A DNA stretch of 64,000 bases from Bacillota bacterium (GTDB lineage Bacteria; Bacillota; Clostridia; Lachnospirales; Lachnospiraceae), in the NCBI GenBank assembly GCA_023392535.1, contig JAEVYY010000019.1, forward strand, positions 62,001-126,000, read 5' to 3'. Both the position numbers and the translations under genes were made by a program. A model generated the notes under the pieces. It was not told the origin of the DNA. It searched no databases and saw only the letters and a program-made list of their open reading frames with translations. Below are positions 18,151-26,533 of the stretch, piece by piece (the stretch's first letter is position 1; every line of letters starts with the position of its first letter).

Positions 18151-18180
18151 TTCAACTCCTATCTGGGATATCCTGATATT

Positions 18181-18546
18181 TTATCCCTCTCTATTATTCT
18201 TTTCTTTTTTCAAATCTTCAATTTCTTTTTCATTTAGTGCCACAGCCTGTGACAATTGCCTTATTCTGTCTGAAAGTCTAGAGACCGTTACTGTTAGAAC
18301 AAAAATTAGAACCAATGCAAAAACAAATCCCAATAAAAATAGTGTATTTACAGGTGTTGCGATTCCGAACAGGTAAGAAAGTAAACTTAATATCTGTGGA
18401 AAGCTGTCGACAGTCAGCATACATAATATTACTGCCATCCATGCAAGTGCATATTTTAATTCTAACTTTCTCCGACGTATCATATTCACAATTACAAGCA
18501 TGGCTAGAAATAAAATAAGACCTGCCACGATCTGCAATTTTATCAT
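18181..18546 (-). CDS. DUF2304-family small membrane protein
   Basis: This 121-residue protein has three membrane segments (about 5-21, 33-52 and 64-84) and a charged C-terminal helix (about 88-121) with coiled-coil character. The motif RRRKLELKYALAWM matches the DUF2304 family. These proteins are commonly found next to dolichol-phosphate-mannose-type glycosyltransferases, as here (three bases upstream of this gene), and are thought to act as membrane partners. The precise function is not established. Confidence 0.85.
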   Translation of the reverse strand: MIKLQIVAGLILFLAMLVIVNMIRRRKLELKYALAWMAVILCMLTVDSFPQILSLLSYLFGIATPVNTLFLLGFVFALVLIFVLTVTVSRLSDRIRQLSQAVALNEKEIEDLKKEKNNREG

Positions 18547-18549
18547 TCC

Positions 18550-19242
18550 TTAGTACCTCCTGAGTTTTTCCATAAATATAGCAAGTGTTACTTTAATCAT
18601 ATAATAAATTCCCTTAACCGGTGATATTGAGGAGGTACCCTCTGCCCTTTCTTTCATGATAACAGGATATTCCAATATCTTTTTGTTTTGTTTTAGAACC
18701 GCTACCGCACTTTCAGGCTCCGGATAATCTTTGGGATAATTATTCGCAAAAAGTTCCATTACCGCTCTATTAACCATTCTCATACCAGATGTGGGATCTG
18801 TTATTTTGGATCTTGTCAAAACGTAAATCAGATTTGTAAAATAACGAATTCCCATACGTCTGATGCCAGATGATTGAAATCCTTCTTTTTCAATAAATCT
18901 GGAACCTATCACCATATCTGCCTGCTTTTCCACTAGATATTTCTTCATAGCATCCAGATATTTCGCATCATGCTGACCATCTCCATCAAATTGGATCGCA
19001 ATATCATATCCATTTTTTACAGCATATTGGTACCCTGTCTGAACCGCACCCCCGATACCAAGATTAATTGGAAGATTTAATATTTGTAATCCCTTTTCTT
19101 TGCACCGTAAATTAGTAGCATCTGTCGAACAGTCATTTACCACTACATAGTCAAAATCAGGGGCATTCCGTTTAATGTCTATTACTGTACTTTCTATACT
19201 TTTTTCTTCATTATAAGCAGGTATGATTACTAGACTTTTCAT
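18550..19242 (-). CDS. Polyprenyl-phosphate glycosyltransferase, GT2 (DPM1-like)
   Basis: This 230-residue GT-A enzyme has LVIIPAYNEEKSI at residues 4-16, VVNDCSTD near 33 and the metal-binding IQFDGDGQHD near 82-91. QADMVIGSR and ITDPTSGMRMVNR follow. This set is typical of enzymes that charge polyprenyl phosphate with a sugar such as glucose, mannose or GlcNAc, for use on the outer face of the membrane. It lacks the C-terminal membrane domain of longer relatives; the adjacent DUF2304 protein probably supplies membrane contact (inference). Confidence 0.9.
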   Translation of the reverse strand: MKSLVIIPAYNEEKSIESTVIDIKRNAPDFDYVVVNDCSTDATNLRCKEKGLQILNLPINLGIGGAVQTGYQYAVKNGYDIAIQFDGDGQHDAKYLDAMKKYLVEKQADMVIGSRFIEKEGFQSSGIRRMGIRYFTNLIYVLTRSKITDPTSGMRMVNRAVMELFANNYPKDYPEPESAVAVLKQNKKILEYPVIMKERAEGTSSISPVKGIYYMIKVTLAIFMEKLRRY

Positions 19243-19284
19243 AACTATTCTCTTTCTTATTCGGATTCAAGTTTTTAAACCCTG

Positions 19285-20022
19285 TTAGTTCATAAATTGG
19301 ATAAGCACCCGCAAGGTGCGGCAGCAATCTGTAAAGAATGCAAAATGAATACCATTTTCCTTCAATGCTCTATGACCTTCTTTCAAGGAGATCATATAGG
19401 CAGCAAAACTTTTATTACTGGTTCCTCCATAAGCCATATGAATGAGTACTTCTGGGATATAAGATAGTTTTATATGTCCCTTCATCAAAATGCGTACCAT
19501 AAATTCATAGTCCGCCGCTACCTGATAGTCCTCCTTATATAGACCAAATTCATCATATACTGTTTTCCGTAAGTATAATGTTGGGTGTCCAGGAAGCCAT
19601 CCGTAACGCATCTTTCCTTTACCCTGACGCCATTTTCGTATTATTTTTTCTCCGTCCATATAATTCAAATCTGCATGAACACCATCCGTCTGTTCTGCTT
19701 CCATCACTGCTACCATTTTAGAAATAACATTGTCTCCTGTAAATACATCGAAGCAACATCCTATGATATCGCCTTCCGCCATGCGTATTCCTTTATTTAA
19801 TGCATGATAAATACCATGGTCAGGCTCGGAGATTACGCGTAGCTTTTCTCCAAAATATAATTTTGCATCTTTTATCACTTCCATCGAATGATCGGTGGAA
19901 GCCCCATCTACAATGATGTATTCTATATTTTCATAATCCTGCCTTTTTACCTGTTCAATGATATTGGACAGATTTTTTGCATTATTATAATTGGTTGTTA
20001 TGATTGAAACCTTTAGGCTCAT
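19285..20022 (-). CDS. GT2 glycosyltransferase (WcaA-type)
   Basis: This 245-residue GT-A fold enzyme has KVSIITTNYNNAKNL at 4-18, IIVDGASTDHSMEVI (about 35-49) and a WLPGHPTLYLRKTVYDEFGLYKEDYQVAADYEF stretch in two parts near residues 142-174, typical of this group. The usual N-S-D-D metal motif after GDIIG is replaced by CFDVFTGDN, so metal binding may be altered. The gene overlaps the upstream GT4 gene by four bases. The donor sugar cannot be told from sequence. Confidence 0.88.
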   Translation of the reverse strand: MSLKVSIITTNYNNAKNLSNIIEQVKRQDYENIEYIIVDGASTDHSMEVIKDAKLYFGEKLRVISEPDHGIYHALNKGIRMAEGDIIGCCFDVFTGDNVISKMVAVMEAEQTDGVHADLNYMDGEKIIRKWRQGKGKMRYGWLPGHPTLYLRKTVYDEFGLYKEDYQVAADYEFMVRILMKGHIKLSYIPEVLIHMAYGGTSNKSFAAYMISLKEGHRALKENGIHFAFFTDCCRTLRVLIQFMN

Positions 20023-21290
20023 ATTTCTTCCACTCTTGTATCTTTTTTATTTTTCTTATCTTCCAATACCCTACGATATAATGCAATATATTCCTGAAAC
20101 CGAATTCTTTTATCATAACTTCGTGCACGTTCAACACATGCATTGCTATTTTTCGGTTTGCTGGTAAAATCAATTACCGTTCTACATAGTGCATCCACAT
20201 CACCCTTAGGTACCACCGCTCCTGTCATCTTATCAATTGCTTCCGGACTACCACCAGTTTCAAATGTGATTACTGGTGTTCCAGATGCCAATGCCTCAAG
20301 ATTTGTGGTAGGGAAATTATCTTCCAATGTCGTATTTACATACACATCTGCCGCTGTATATAGGCATGCCAATTCAAATTGATCTTCCGTCCTGGAAATC
20401 CCTTTTATCTTACCTGCTGGTAGATCTCCTTTTTGTTCCAATCGCCGTAAACTACGTATCTGCCTATCTCCCAAACCAACCAATGTAATTTCAAAATTAG
20501 AGGGGAGCTTTTGAGCCAGTCTCAAGAAATATCGAAATCCTTTTCTATTTTCCCAGATATTCGCCACTCCAAGTATTTGTATGTTTTTTCTATTTGAAAC
20601 ACCCGCCATTTGCTTAACGGTGCTTGCTGGATTAAAAATGGATAACTCTATGCCGTTTGGTATTACTTCGACTGGATACTCTTTCAAATAAGACTGTTTT
20701 ACGATGTCTCTTAACCATTTACTGGGTGTTACGATAGTAAGATTCTCCACTCCGGTAAATGCTTTCTTTTTCCTCTCATAATTGGCAATCGAATTGTCTT
20801 TTAACAAAGCATATGGATACGCATTCCTCTGCTGGGGACATTTGTAGCATCCTTCTTTCCATTTGCTGCAGCCCACATAATCAAAATAAGCACAATGCCC
20901 AGTTATTGGCCAGCAATCATGCAACGTCCACACTACAGGAATCTTTTTTTCTTTTATATATGCAAATAAAAGTTCTACTTGCAAGTAAAAACCATGTATA
21001 TTATGAAGATGTATCAGATCTGGTCGTATCTCTTCCAAGAACTGAAGAAATCTTCTTGTTTTACGCACAGATCCAAAACCACTCTCACCCAAACAAAAAT
21101 TACGTAGGACATGACAACACATATCTCTCGCATCACTGAACTTTAGAGCACGTATACCATCAGGTGCCTGACCTCTGCCATAACACACGCTTGCTTCTAT
21201 ACCATTTTCCAGACTTGTCTCATAAAGACTTGTCACTATCCGACCAACACTACCTGTTCCAACTACTGTATTTATCTGTACTATTTTCAT
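20019..21290 (-). CDS. GT4-family glycosyltransferase
   Basis: This 423-residue GT-B enzyme begins with KIVQINTVVGTGSVGRI. It has a Cys-rich segment (about 138-165, HDCWPITGHCAYFDYVGC and CYKCP) common in one GT4 subgroup, and the donor-site pattern EDNFPTTNLEALASGTPVITFETGGSPE (in parts, about 342-370) with its E-x7-E motif. Retaining transferases of this family use nucleotide sugars on a lipid-linked acceptor. A good RBS (AGAGG) precedes the ATG. It is the first gene of the minus-strand run to rfbD and beyond, facing the plus-strand fucosyltransferase gene across 84 bases. Confidence 0.9.
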   Translation of the reverse strand: MKIVQINTVVGTGSVGRIVTSLYETSLENGIEASVCYGRGQAPDGIRALKFSDARDMCCHVLRNFCLGESGFGSVRKTRRFLQFLEEIRPDLIHLHNIHGFYLQVELLFAYIKEKKIPVVWTLHDCWPITGHCAYFDYVGCSKWKEGCYKCPQQRNAYPYALLKDNSIANYERKKKAFTGVENLTIVTPSKWLRDIVKQSYLKEYPVEVIPNGIELSIFNPASTVKQMAGVSNRKNIQILGVANIWENRKGFRYFLRLAQKLPSNFEITLVGLGDRQIRSLRRLEQKGDLPAGKIKGISRTEDQFELACLYTAADVYVNTTLEDNFPTTNLEALASGTPVITFETGGSPEAIDKMTGAVVPKGDVDALCRTVIDFTSKPKNSNACVERARSYDKRIRFQEYIALYRRVLEDKKNKKDTRVEEI

Positions 21291-21374
21291 AGTTACCTCT
21301 GTTCATTCCGTAATCAGCTGTGCTATACTTATCCTATTATTATCAATTTATATAAATAGAGAGTGGGACATATT

Positions 21375-22175
21375 ATGTTAATAATACAACCTATTGGCGG
21401 TTTATGCAATAGAATGAGATCGATTAATTCTGCTTACAAACTTGCCAAATTGCGCAAAGAACGCCTAATTGTTATTTGGTTTCATAATGAGGAACTAGGA
21501 TGCTCCTTTGAATCTATTTTCATACCTAATCCAAATATACACCTAATAAATATTTCTTCTAAATTTGATATCCGCAAAATATTTTATCAAATCATTTCTC
21601 AAAATATTGGAAATGATGATATTCGCTCTAATAGAACTGGATGTGTTTTAAATGAAACATTTCGATCTTCTTTAAAAAAACGATGTTATATTGCAACAGA
21701 AGAACACTTTTATCCTGCGGATTCTTATGAACTCTTCAGGCCGCTTCCTGAATTGCAGCGAAAAATTGATGCTATAATTTCATTATTTTCTAGCTATACT
21801 GTTGGCGTACACATTCGCCGTACTGATAATTTACCATCTATCGGAAAAAGTTCGACCACTGCTTTTGTATCTGCTATGTTGAAAGAATTGGAAAATAATC
21901 CAAATACCTTTTTTTATGTAGCATCAGATGATGAGTCTGAAGAATCTAATCTGCGTAATTTGTTTCCAGATAGGATTCTGACTAACTCGAATAAGGAATT
22001 ATCAAGAGGTAGTCTGCAAGGTATGCAGGATGCAGTAATAGATCTTTATTGTTTAGCTGCAACAAATAAAATAATTGGTAGTTTTTATAGTTCTTTCACA
22101 GATATTGCTGCGGATATGAACCAGACACCCAAGATGATAGCTGGTTTTGATAAAACCGGAGGAAATTATTTATGA
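21375..22175 (+). CDS. Probable fucosyltransferase (HxRRxD-type)
   Basis: This 266-residue protein begins MLIIQPIGGLCNRM, a pattern of GT-B fucosyltransferases, and has GVHIRRTDN (about residues 144-152), the GDP-fucose-binding Arg motif of alpha-1,6 and protein-O fucosyltransferases. The segment YCLAATNKIIGSFYSSFTDIA near the end is also typical. The GDP-fucose operon lies about 14 kb upstream in the same locus. I place the start at the ATG at 21375 (GAGTGGG seven bases before); a GTG four codons earlier is less likely. It reads on the plus strand, against most of the cluster, and is followed by a GT2 gene with a four-base overlap. Confidence 0.8.
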   Translation: MLIIQPIGGLCNRMRSINSAYKLAKLRKERLIVIWFHNEELGCSFESIFIPNPNIHLINISSKFDIRKIFYQIISQNIGNDDIRSNRTGCVLNETFRSSLKKRCYIATEEHFYPADSYELFRPLPELQRKIDAIISLFSSYTVGVHIRRTDNLPSIGKSSTTAFVSAMLKELENNPNTFFYVASDDESEESNLRNLFPDRILTNSNKELSRGSLQGMQDAVIDLYCLAATNKIIGSFYSSFTDIAADMNQTPKMIAGFDKTGGNYL

Positions 22176-23218
22176 ATACAGTTATCAGTGTAATTGTTCC
22201 AGTCTATCAGTCAGAGCAATACTTAGATAAATGTCTTAAGAGTATTTTACATCAGACACAGCCAAATCTGGAAATCATTTTAATTGATGATGGTTCCACC
22301 GATCGTTCCGGTGAAATATGTGACCAATATGCCAATGCGTATACAAATATTAAGGTTCTTCATAAGAAAAACGAAGGCCTCACAGCTGCCTGGAAATCAG
22401 GGATTATTTTATCTAAAGGGGAATTCATTGGATTTGTGGATAGCGATGATTGGATTGCAGAGGATATGTATGCTCGTCTTTATCAAGAGGCTAAAAAAAC
22501 AAACGCGGATATTGTATGTTGTGGAATCAGGCATGTATTCGAACAACATACACATGAGGATTGGGAAGATCAGATGCAGTTTCCCAAAGAGGTATATACG
22601 CAAAAAGAAATGCAGGAAAATGTATATCCTGTTTTTATCAATAATGGCCGCTTTATGGGCAGAGGTCTACAGCCTAACAGGGTCTCTAAATTAATTCGCA
22701 GGAAGTTGATACTAGCAAATATGCATTTATGTGATGAGAGAGTAACTGTCGGCGAGGATTATCAATTCTCCTTCGCTATGTTTCTAGATGCAGGAAAAAT
22801 AGCCATTCTGAAAGATTTCCTGCCATATTACTACCGAATCAATGATCGATCTATGACTGGTCAGTACGATATCGACTACTTAGACAAAATCAAAATAATG
22901 AAGAAGGAATTAAATCGGATCAGTGATTGCAAAAATGTATACAACTTTAAACCACAAATTTTAAATGATTTTTTATGTCTTACAATCCTTCATATAAAGG
23001 GAGGAATCGTGGCTCATAGAAAAGACCGCTATCATATTGCAAGAAAGGATATCAAAAAAGTCTGTACCGATTCCGAGGTACGCTATGCTTTAAAAAATTA
23101 TTCCATGACAAATCTCAGTCTGGCAGAACGTATGTTTATATTTTTTATGAAACATCATCTCTATTTGTTCATGTACTTATCCATAACACTTTACTTTCGC
23201 TCGGAGAAAAGAATATGA
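22172..23218 (+). CDS. GT2 glycosyltransferase
   Basis: This 348-residue GT-A enzyme has ISVIVPVYQSEQYLDKCLKS, LIDDGSTDRSGEICD and the metal motif FVDSDDW, all in the first 95 residues. The C-terminal part is helical and basic, with no clear membrane span. GGAGG lies nine bases before the ATG, and the start overlaps the fucosyltransferase stop, so the two genes form a plus-strand pair. They probably add neighbouring sugars. It converges on the DUF3048 gene with 34 bases between. Confidence 0.9.
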   Translation: MNTVISVIVPVYQSEQYLDKCLKSILHQTQPNLEIILIDDGSTDRSGEICDQYANAYTNIKVLHKKNEGLTAAWKSGIILSKGEFIGFVDSDDWIAEDMYARLYQEAKKTNADIVCCGIRHVFEQHTHEDWEDQMQFPKEVYTQKEMQENVYPVFINNGRFMGRGLQPNRVSKLIRRKLILANMHLCDERVTVGEDYQFSFAMFLDAGKIAILKDFLPYYYRINDRSMTGQYDIDYLDKIKIMKKELNRISDCKNVYNFKPQILNDFLCLTILHIKGGIVAHRKDRYHIARKDIKKVCTDSEVRYALKNYSMTNLSLAERMFIFFMKHHLYLFMYLSITLYFRSEKRI

Positions 23219-23252
23219 TAGCTTACCGCTTTTCATCTACTATGTTGTACCA

Positions 23253-24407
23253 CTAATTATAATTTACTTTATCTCCATCTTCTATCACATAGATCATGGT
23301 TTTTCCTGTGTTCAAAGTAATTTCATTTCCATCATCATCGTAGTATCTGGTCGGGGTGTAGTTACTATTTATGCCTTGATCATCCGGTTTTTTCCATGTG
23401 ATATGGATAGTTTTTCCCTGCGTAAAGAAGTATCCATCACGTGTAGAATCATGCATTTGAAAATATAAATAACCATTTGGATCTCTTTGCTCAAAACGTG
23501 TATTTTGAATAATCACGTTCGAAAATGCAAGTTGATTCCCTGTTATTGCGTCAGATTGCGGCTGGCCATAAATCTCTCTATAGTATAATTTGTCATTTGC
23601 ATTGTATCTCATCATAGGCTTTGTTACTGGATAGCAGGCTGACAGATCAATCGTTGTCGCACTTTCTGCGCCTTTTGCCTCGTTTAGTGTATTCGGATCG
23701 GATTCACTAGTAAAACGGAAATGGTCAGGCTGGTAAACATCCGTTCTATGTTCTAATGAGAATCCTGCCTTGTCTATGGCGGAGAGTATCTTTTCGCCGC
23801 TGGTATAGGCTGTATGTTCCTGTGCCACGCCAGGTCTTTTTATCCTGAAAAATGCCCCATAAGCAGAACCCATAGAAGACGAACCCGTACCATTAATGTT
23901 GTCTACATCTGCACGTAATAAAATATCTTTTACATATAATTCAGGTCCGCCATAATGAATAATAATCGGATCCCACTCTAAAGCAGCATATACAAAATAG
24001 TCACGAATACTTCTAATATTACCAATTTGTTCTAAGCCAGTCCAATCTTGCATGATAGCCATTTGTCGAGACATCTTTCCTTCTTCCAATATCTCATAGA
24101 ACACATCAATTTGATCAAGACCATATTGTGGCATTGCTTCTTTATTAATTGGATACATGACAGCAATAGGCCTTTGTTTTGCCAATGCTTCCTCAATCCA
24201 TTCGTTTGTAAGTTTACTCTTGACTTGTCCATCGCGCTTCTCTTCTGTTTCCTGCAATGTTGATTCGGTAGATTCCTCCGTTGTTTCTATCTCTTCTGTA
24301 TTTGATTCATCTGTCATAGATTCGGTCAGTTCTCCTTTTTTACCACATCCAACTAAAACTAGTATGGAAGAAATAGCTATAAGTAGGAGAATACTTATTC
24401 TTTTCAT
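23253..24407 (-). CDS. DUF3048-family lipoprotein (YerB-like)
   Basis: This protein has about 384 residues from the ATG at 24407 (GAGG eight bases upstream). A signal peptide ends in a lipobox with Cys at about residue 21 (LVLVGC), so it is lipid-anchored on the outside of the membrane. A Glu/Thr-rich linker follows (about 25-65). The folded part has RPIAVMYPINKEAMPQYGL, IGNIRSIRDYFVYAALEWDP and HYGGPELYVKD, typical of DUF3048. The function of the family is unknown. It stands among glycosyltransferase genes, suggesting a role at the cell surface, but this is only positional. Confidence 0.87.
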   Translation of the reverse strand: MKRISILLLIAISSILVLVGCGKKGELTESMTDESNTEEIETTEESTESTLQETEEKRDGQVKSKLTNEWIEEALAKQRPIAVMYPINKEAMPQYGLDQIDVFYEILEEGKMSRQMAIMQDWTGLEQIGNIRSIRDYFVYAALEWDPIIIHYGGPELYVKDILLRADVDNINGTGSSSMGSAYGAFFRIKRPGVAQEHTAYTSGEKILSAIDKAGFSLEHRTDVYQPDHFRFTSESDPNTLNEAKGAESATTIDLSACYPVTKPMMRYNANDKLYYREIYGQPQSDAITGNQLAFSNVIIQNTRFEQRDPNGYLYFQMHDSTRDGYFFTQGKTIHITWKKPDDQGINSNYTPTRYYDDDGNEITLNTGKTMIYVIEDGDKVNYN

Positions 24408-24496
24408 TATTAGATCCTCACTTTCAATTGGCATACTTTTACTCATTATAGCATACCGATCAATGGCTTTTACATGTATAATTATTGGAATGAACC

Positions 24497-25498
24497 CTAA
24501 TTTTTACCATTTAAATTGTCTAATAATTTATAATAAAATTCTGGACTTGTCAAAAAAATGAAGTAACCTATTTTAGTTCTGCAAGGTAAACCACCTATTT
24601 TTGAAGTTTTTTGCAATGTTTCCTTCACATTTTCCCTACATCGCCTGCAATGCATGGTGGAATTGTCAGATTCTTCCATGAACTTCTTATAAAAACGTAT
24701 AGAAGCATCTGCATACGTTTTATAAGATAGTAATACTAGCTGCTTATCCCTTTGTTTCTGAAAGAACTCAATTCGCTCTTTCAGTGCAGTGAACCAATCG
24801 AGTCTGCTTGCTCCGAAACGTTGTCTTGTGATACTATCATCTGCCTGATAGTAGACATACAACTTTTCTTGTAAATAAATACCAATGCTGCATTCGGCGT
24901 AAATCTTATAGGTGGTAGCCTCATCCTCGTGAATCCTGTTCTTTGGAAAACAAGTGTTATTAAAAAGTGTTCTTTTATATAATTTATTCCAAGTGACAAT
25001 AAAATCCGTGTTCCTTGAATGATTTTCTTCATACATTTGAAAGAACAGTTCTCTCCTTGAAAATATCTGTACGGTTTCCTTTTCTTCTAATTGCTTTTGC
25101 GCTTGATTCTCAAATATATTTCCACGTTCTTTGCTAATTTCATATTGACAAATCGCAATATCACTATCATATCGGATACAAGCTTGATATAATTTATCGA
25201 TAAATTGAGGTGCAATATAATCATCCGAATCCAGAAACGCAACATATTCTCCCTGCGCCAGATCGATACCCGCATTTCTTGCATCTGACAATCCACCATT
25301 CTCTTTATGGATTACTCTTATTCTGGAGTCTTTTTTCGCATAGTCATCACAGATATGTGGACTGTTGTCCGGAGAACCATCATCTACCAGAATGATCTCC
25401 AGATTCACATATGTCTGGCGCAAAACGGAATCAACCGCACGTTTTAAATAAGATTCAACTTTATAGATAGGTAAAATGACTGATATTAATGGGCACAT
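24497..25498 (-). CDS. GT2 glycosyltransferase (EpsJ-like)
   Basis: This 333-residue enzyme has ISVILPIYKVESYLKRAVDS at the N-terminus, LVDDGSPDNSPHICDDYA, GGLSDARNAGID and the metal motif FLDSDDYI (to about residue 98). The rest is helical, with several Cys residues (HCRRCREN) near residue 280. GGAGG lies five bases before the ATG. Its start overlaps the stop of the next GT2 gene by thirteen bases, indicating coupled translation. The sugar is not known. Confidence 0.9.
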   Translation of the reverse strand: MCPLISVILPIYKVESYLKRAVDSVLRQTYVNLEIILVDDGSPDNSPHICDDYAKKDSRIRVIHKENGGLSDARNAGIDLAQGEYVAFLDSDDYIAPQFIDKLYQACIRYDSDIAICQYEISKERGNIFENQAQKQLEEKETVQIFSRRELFFQMYEENHSRNTDFIVTWNKLYKRTLFNNTCFPKNRIHEDEATTYKIYAECSIGIYLQEKLYVYYQADDSITRQRFGASRLDWFTALKERIEFFQKQRDKQLVLLSYKTYADASIRFYKKFMEESDNSTMHCRRCRENVKETLQKTSKIGGLPCRTKIGYFIFLTSPEFYYKLLDNLNGKN

Positions 25499-26514
25499 GA
25501 TATCCTCCTTATGAATTTAACTACGATACCACGAAGTACGATCATGATATAAGTTCCCAAAAAATAACTCCTTTTAAAAAAATAGAATATAATCTTATAA
25601 TCCAGGAGCGTTAAATTAACTTGGCCTTCCTTAGGCATTTTTTCCCACGCCTTGTAAAATTGCTTTATGACTTTCATCTTTTCCGATTTTTTCATCTGAG
25701 GCTCAAATGCAAGACTTTCTAATGCGTCAATAAACTCAACAGCCACTTTACTTTTCAATACCGTTTGGCAGAATGCCCTTTCTATCCCTACATTTGACCA
25801 CATAGTTCTGCAAAAATCACTAACTGCATGATATAATAGAAATGCCGTTTCTATTCTATCATTTCTTCTCTTTGTTGATAGAGTAGTCCCACTGTTGTCC
25901 TGAATATAATGATAGATAGGTGATTGGATTACGCAAAACGATTCTATCTGAGCCATATAAGCAATGTTGAACAAGAGGTCTTCGCCTAGATTTTTGTCTT
26001 GAGGAAACCCATTTTTAACGAATTCCAGTCGATACATTTTGTTCCAGGGCATATTTAAGAATTGATGTTCATAAAGGTTTAAGAACTCTTTTTCTGATTC
26101 TTTGCACCGATAGCAGCCTTGAAAATCTGGTAATTTACATATGCTTTTCCCAAAATAGTGATGATGAAATCCCCCCACTACCATGTCAGCATTCCACCTC
26201 TCAATAGCATAAAGTAGCTTTTCACATGCATCCTTCACCAAATAATCATCGCTATCAACAAATTGAATATATCTTCCGTTCGCCGCTTTGATCCCTGCAT
26301 TCCTGGCTGCCGATACTCCCTGATTTATTTGATGAATCACCTGGATGCGAGCATCTTGCTTGGCATAGGCATCTGCTATCTTTCCTGAGTTATCTACCGA
26401 TCCATCTACAATAATTATGATTTCAAGATCCTGGTATGTCTGCTCACATAAACTTTGAATACACCTCTTAATCGTATTTTCACTTTTATACACAGGAATA
26501 ATTATACTTATCAT
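25486..26514 (-). CDS. GT2 glycosyltransferase
   Basis: This enzyme has about 342 residues from the ATG at 26514, which has GGAG six bases upstream; a TTG four codons earlier is less likely. MISIIIPVYKSENTI starts the fold, IIVDGSVDNSGKIADAYA and GVSAARNAGIKAANG follow, and the metal motif is FVDSDDYL. The C-terminus has a Lys-rich helix and a hydrophobic stretch. It lies eight to twenty bases from the DUF2142 gene, in the same operon direction. Confidence 0.9.
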   Translation of the reverse strand: MISIIIPVYKSENTIKRCIQSLCEQTYQDLEIIIIVDGSVDNSGKIADAYAKQDARIQVIHQINQGVSAARNAGIKAANGRYIQFVDSDDYLVKDACEKLLYAIERWNADMVVGGFHHHYFGKSICKLPDFQGCYRCKESEKEFLNLYEHQFLNMPWNKMYRLEFVKNGFPQDKNLGEDLLFNIAYMAQIESFCVIQSPIYHYIQDNSGTTLSTKRRNDRIETAFLLYHAVSDFCRTMWSNVGIERAFCQTVLKSKVAVEFIDALESLAFEPQMKKSEKMKVIKQFYKAWEKMPKEGQVNLTLLDYKIIFYFFKRSYFLGTYIMIVLRGIVVKFIRRISCAH

Positions 26515-26533
26515 CACTCGCTCCAATCTGCAA

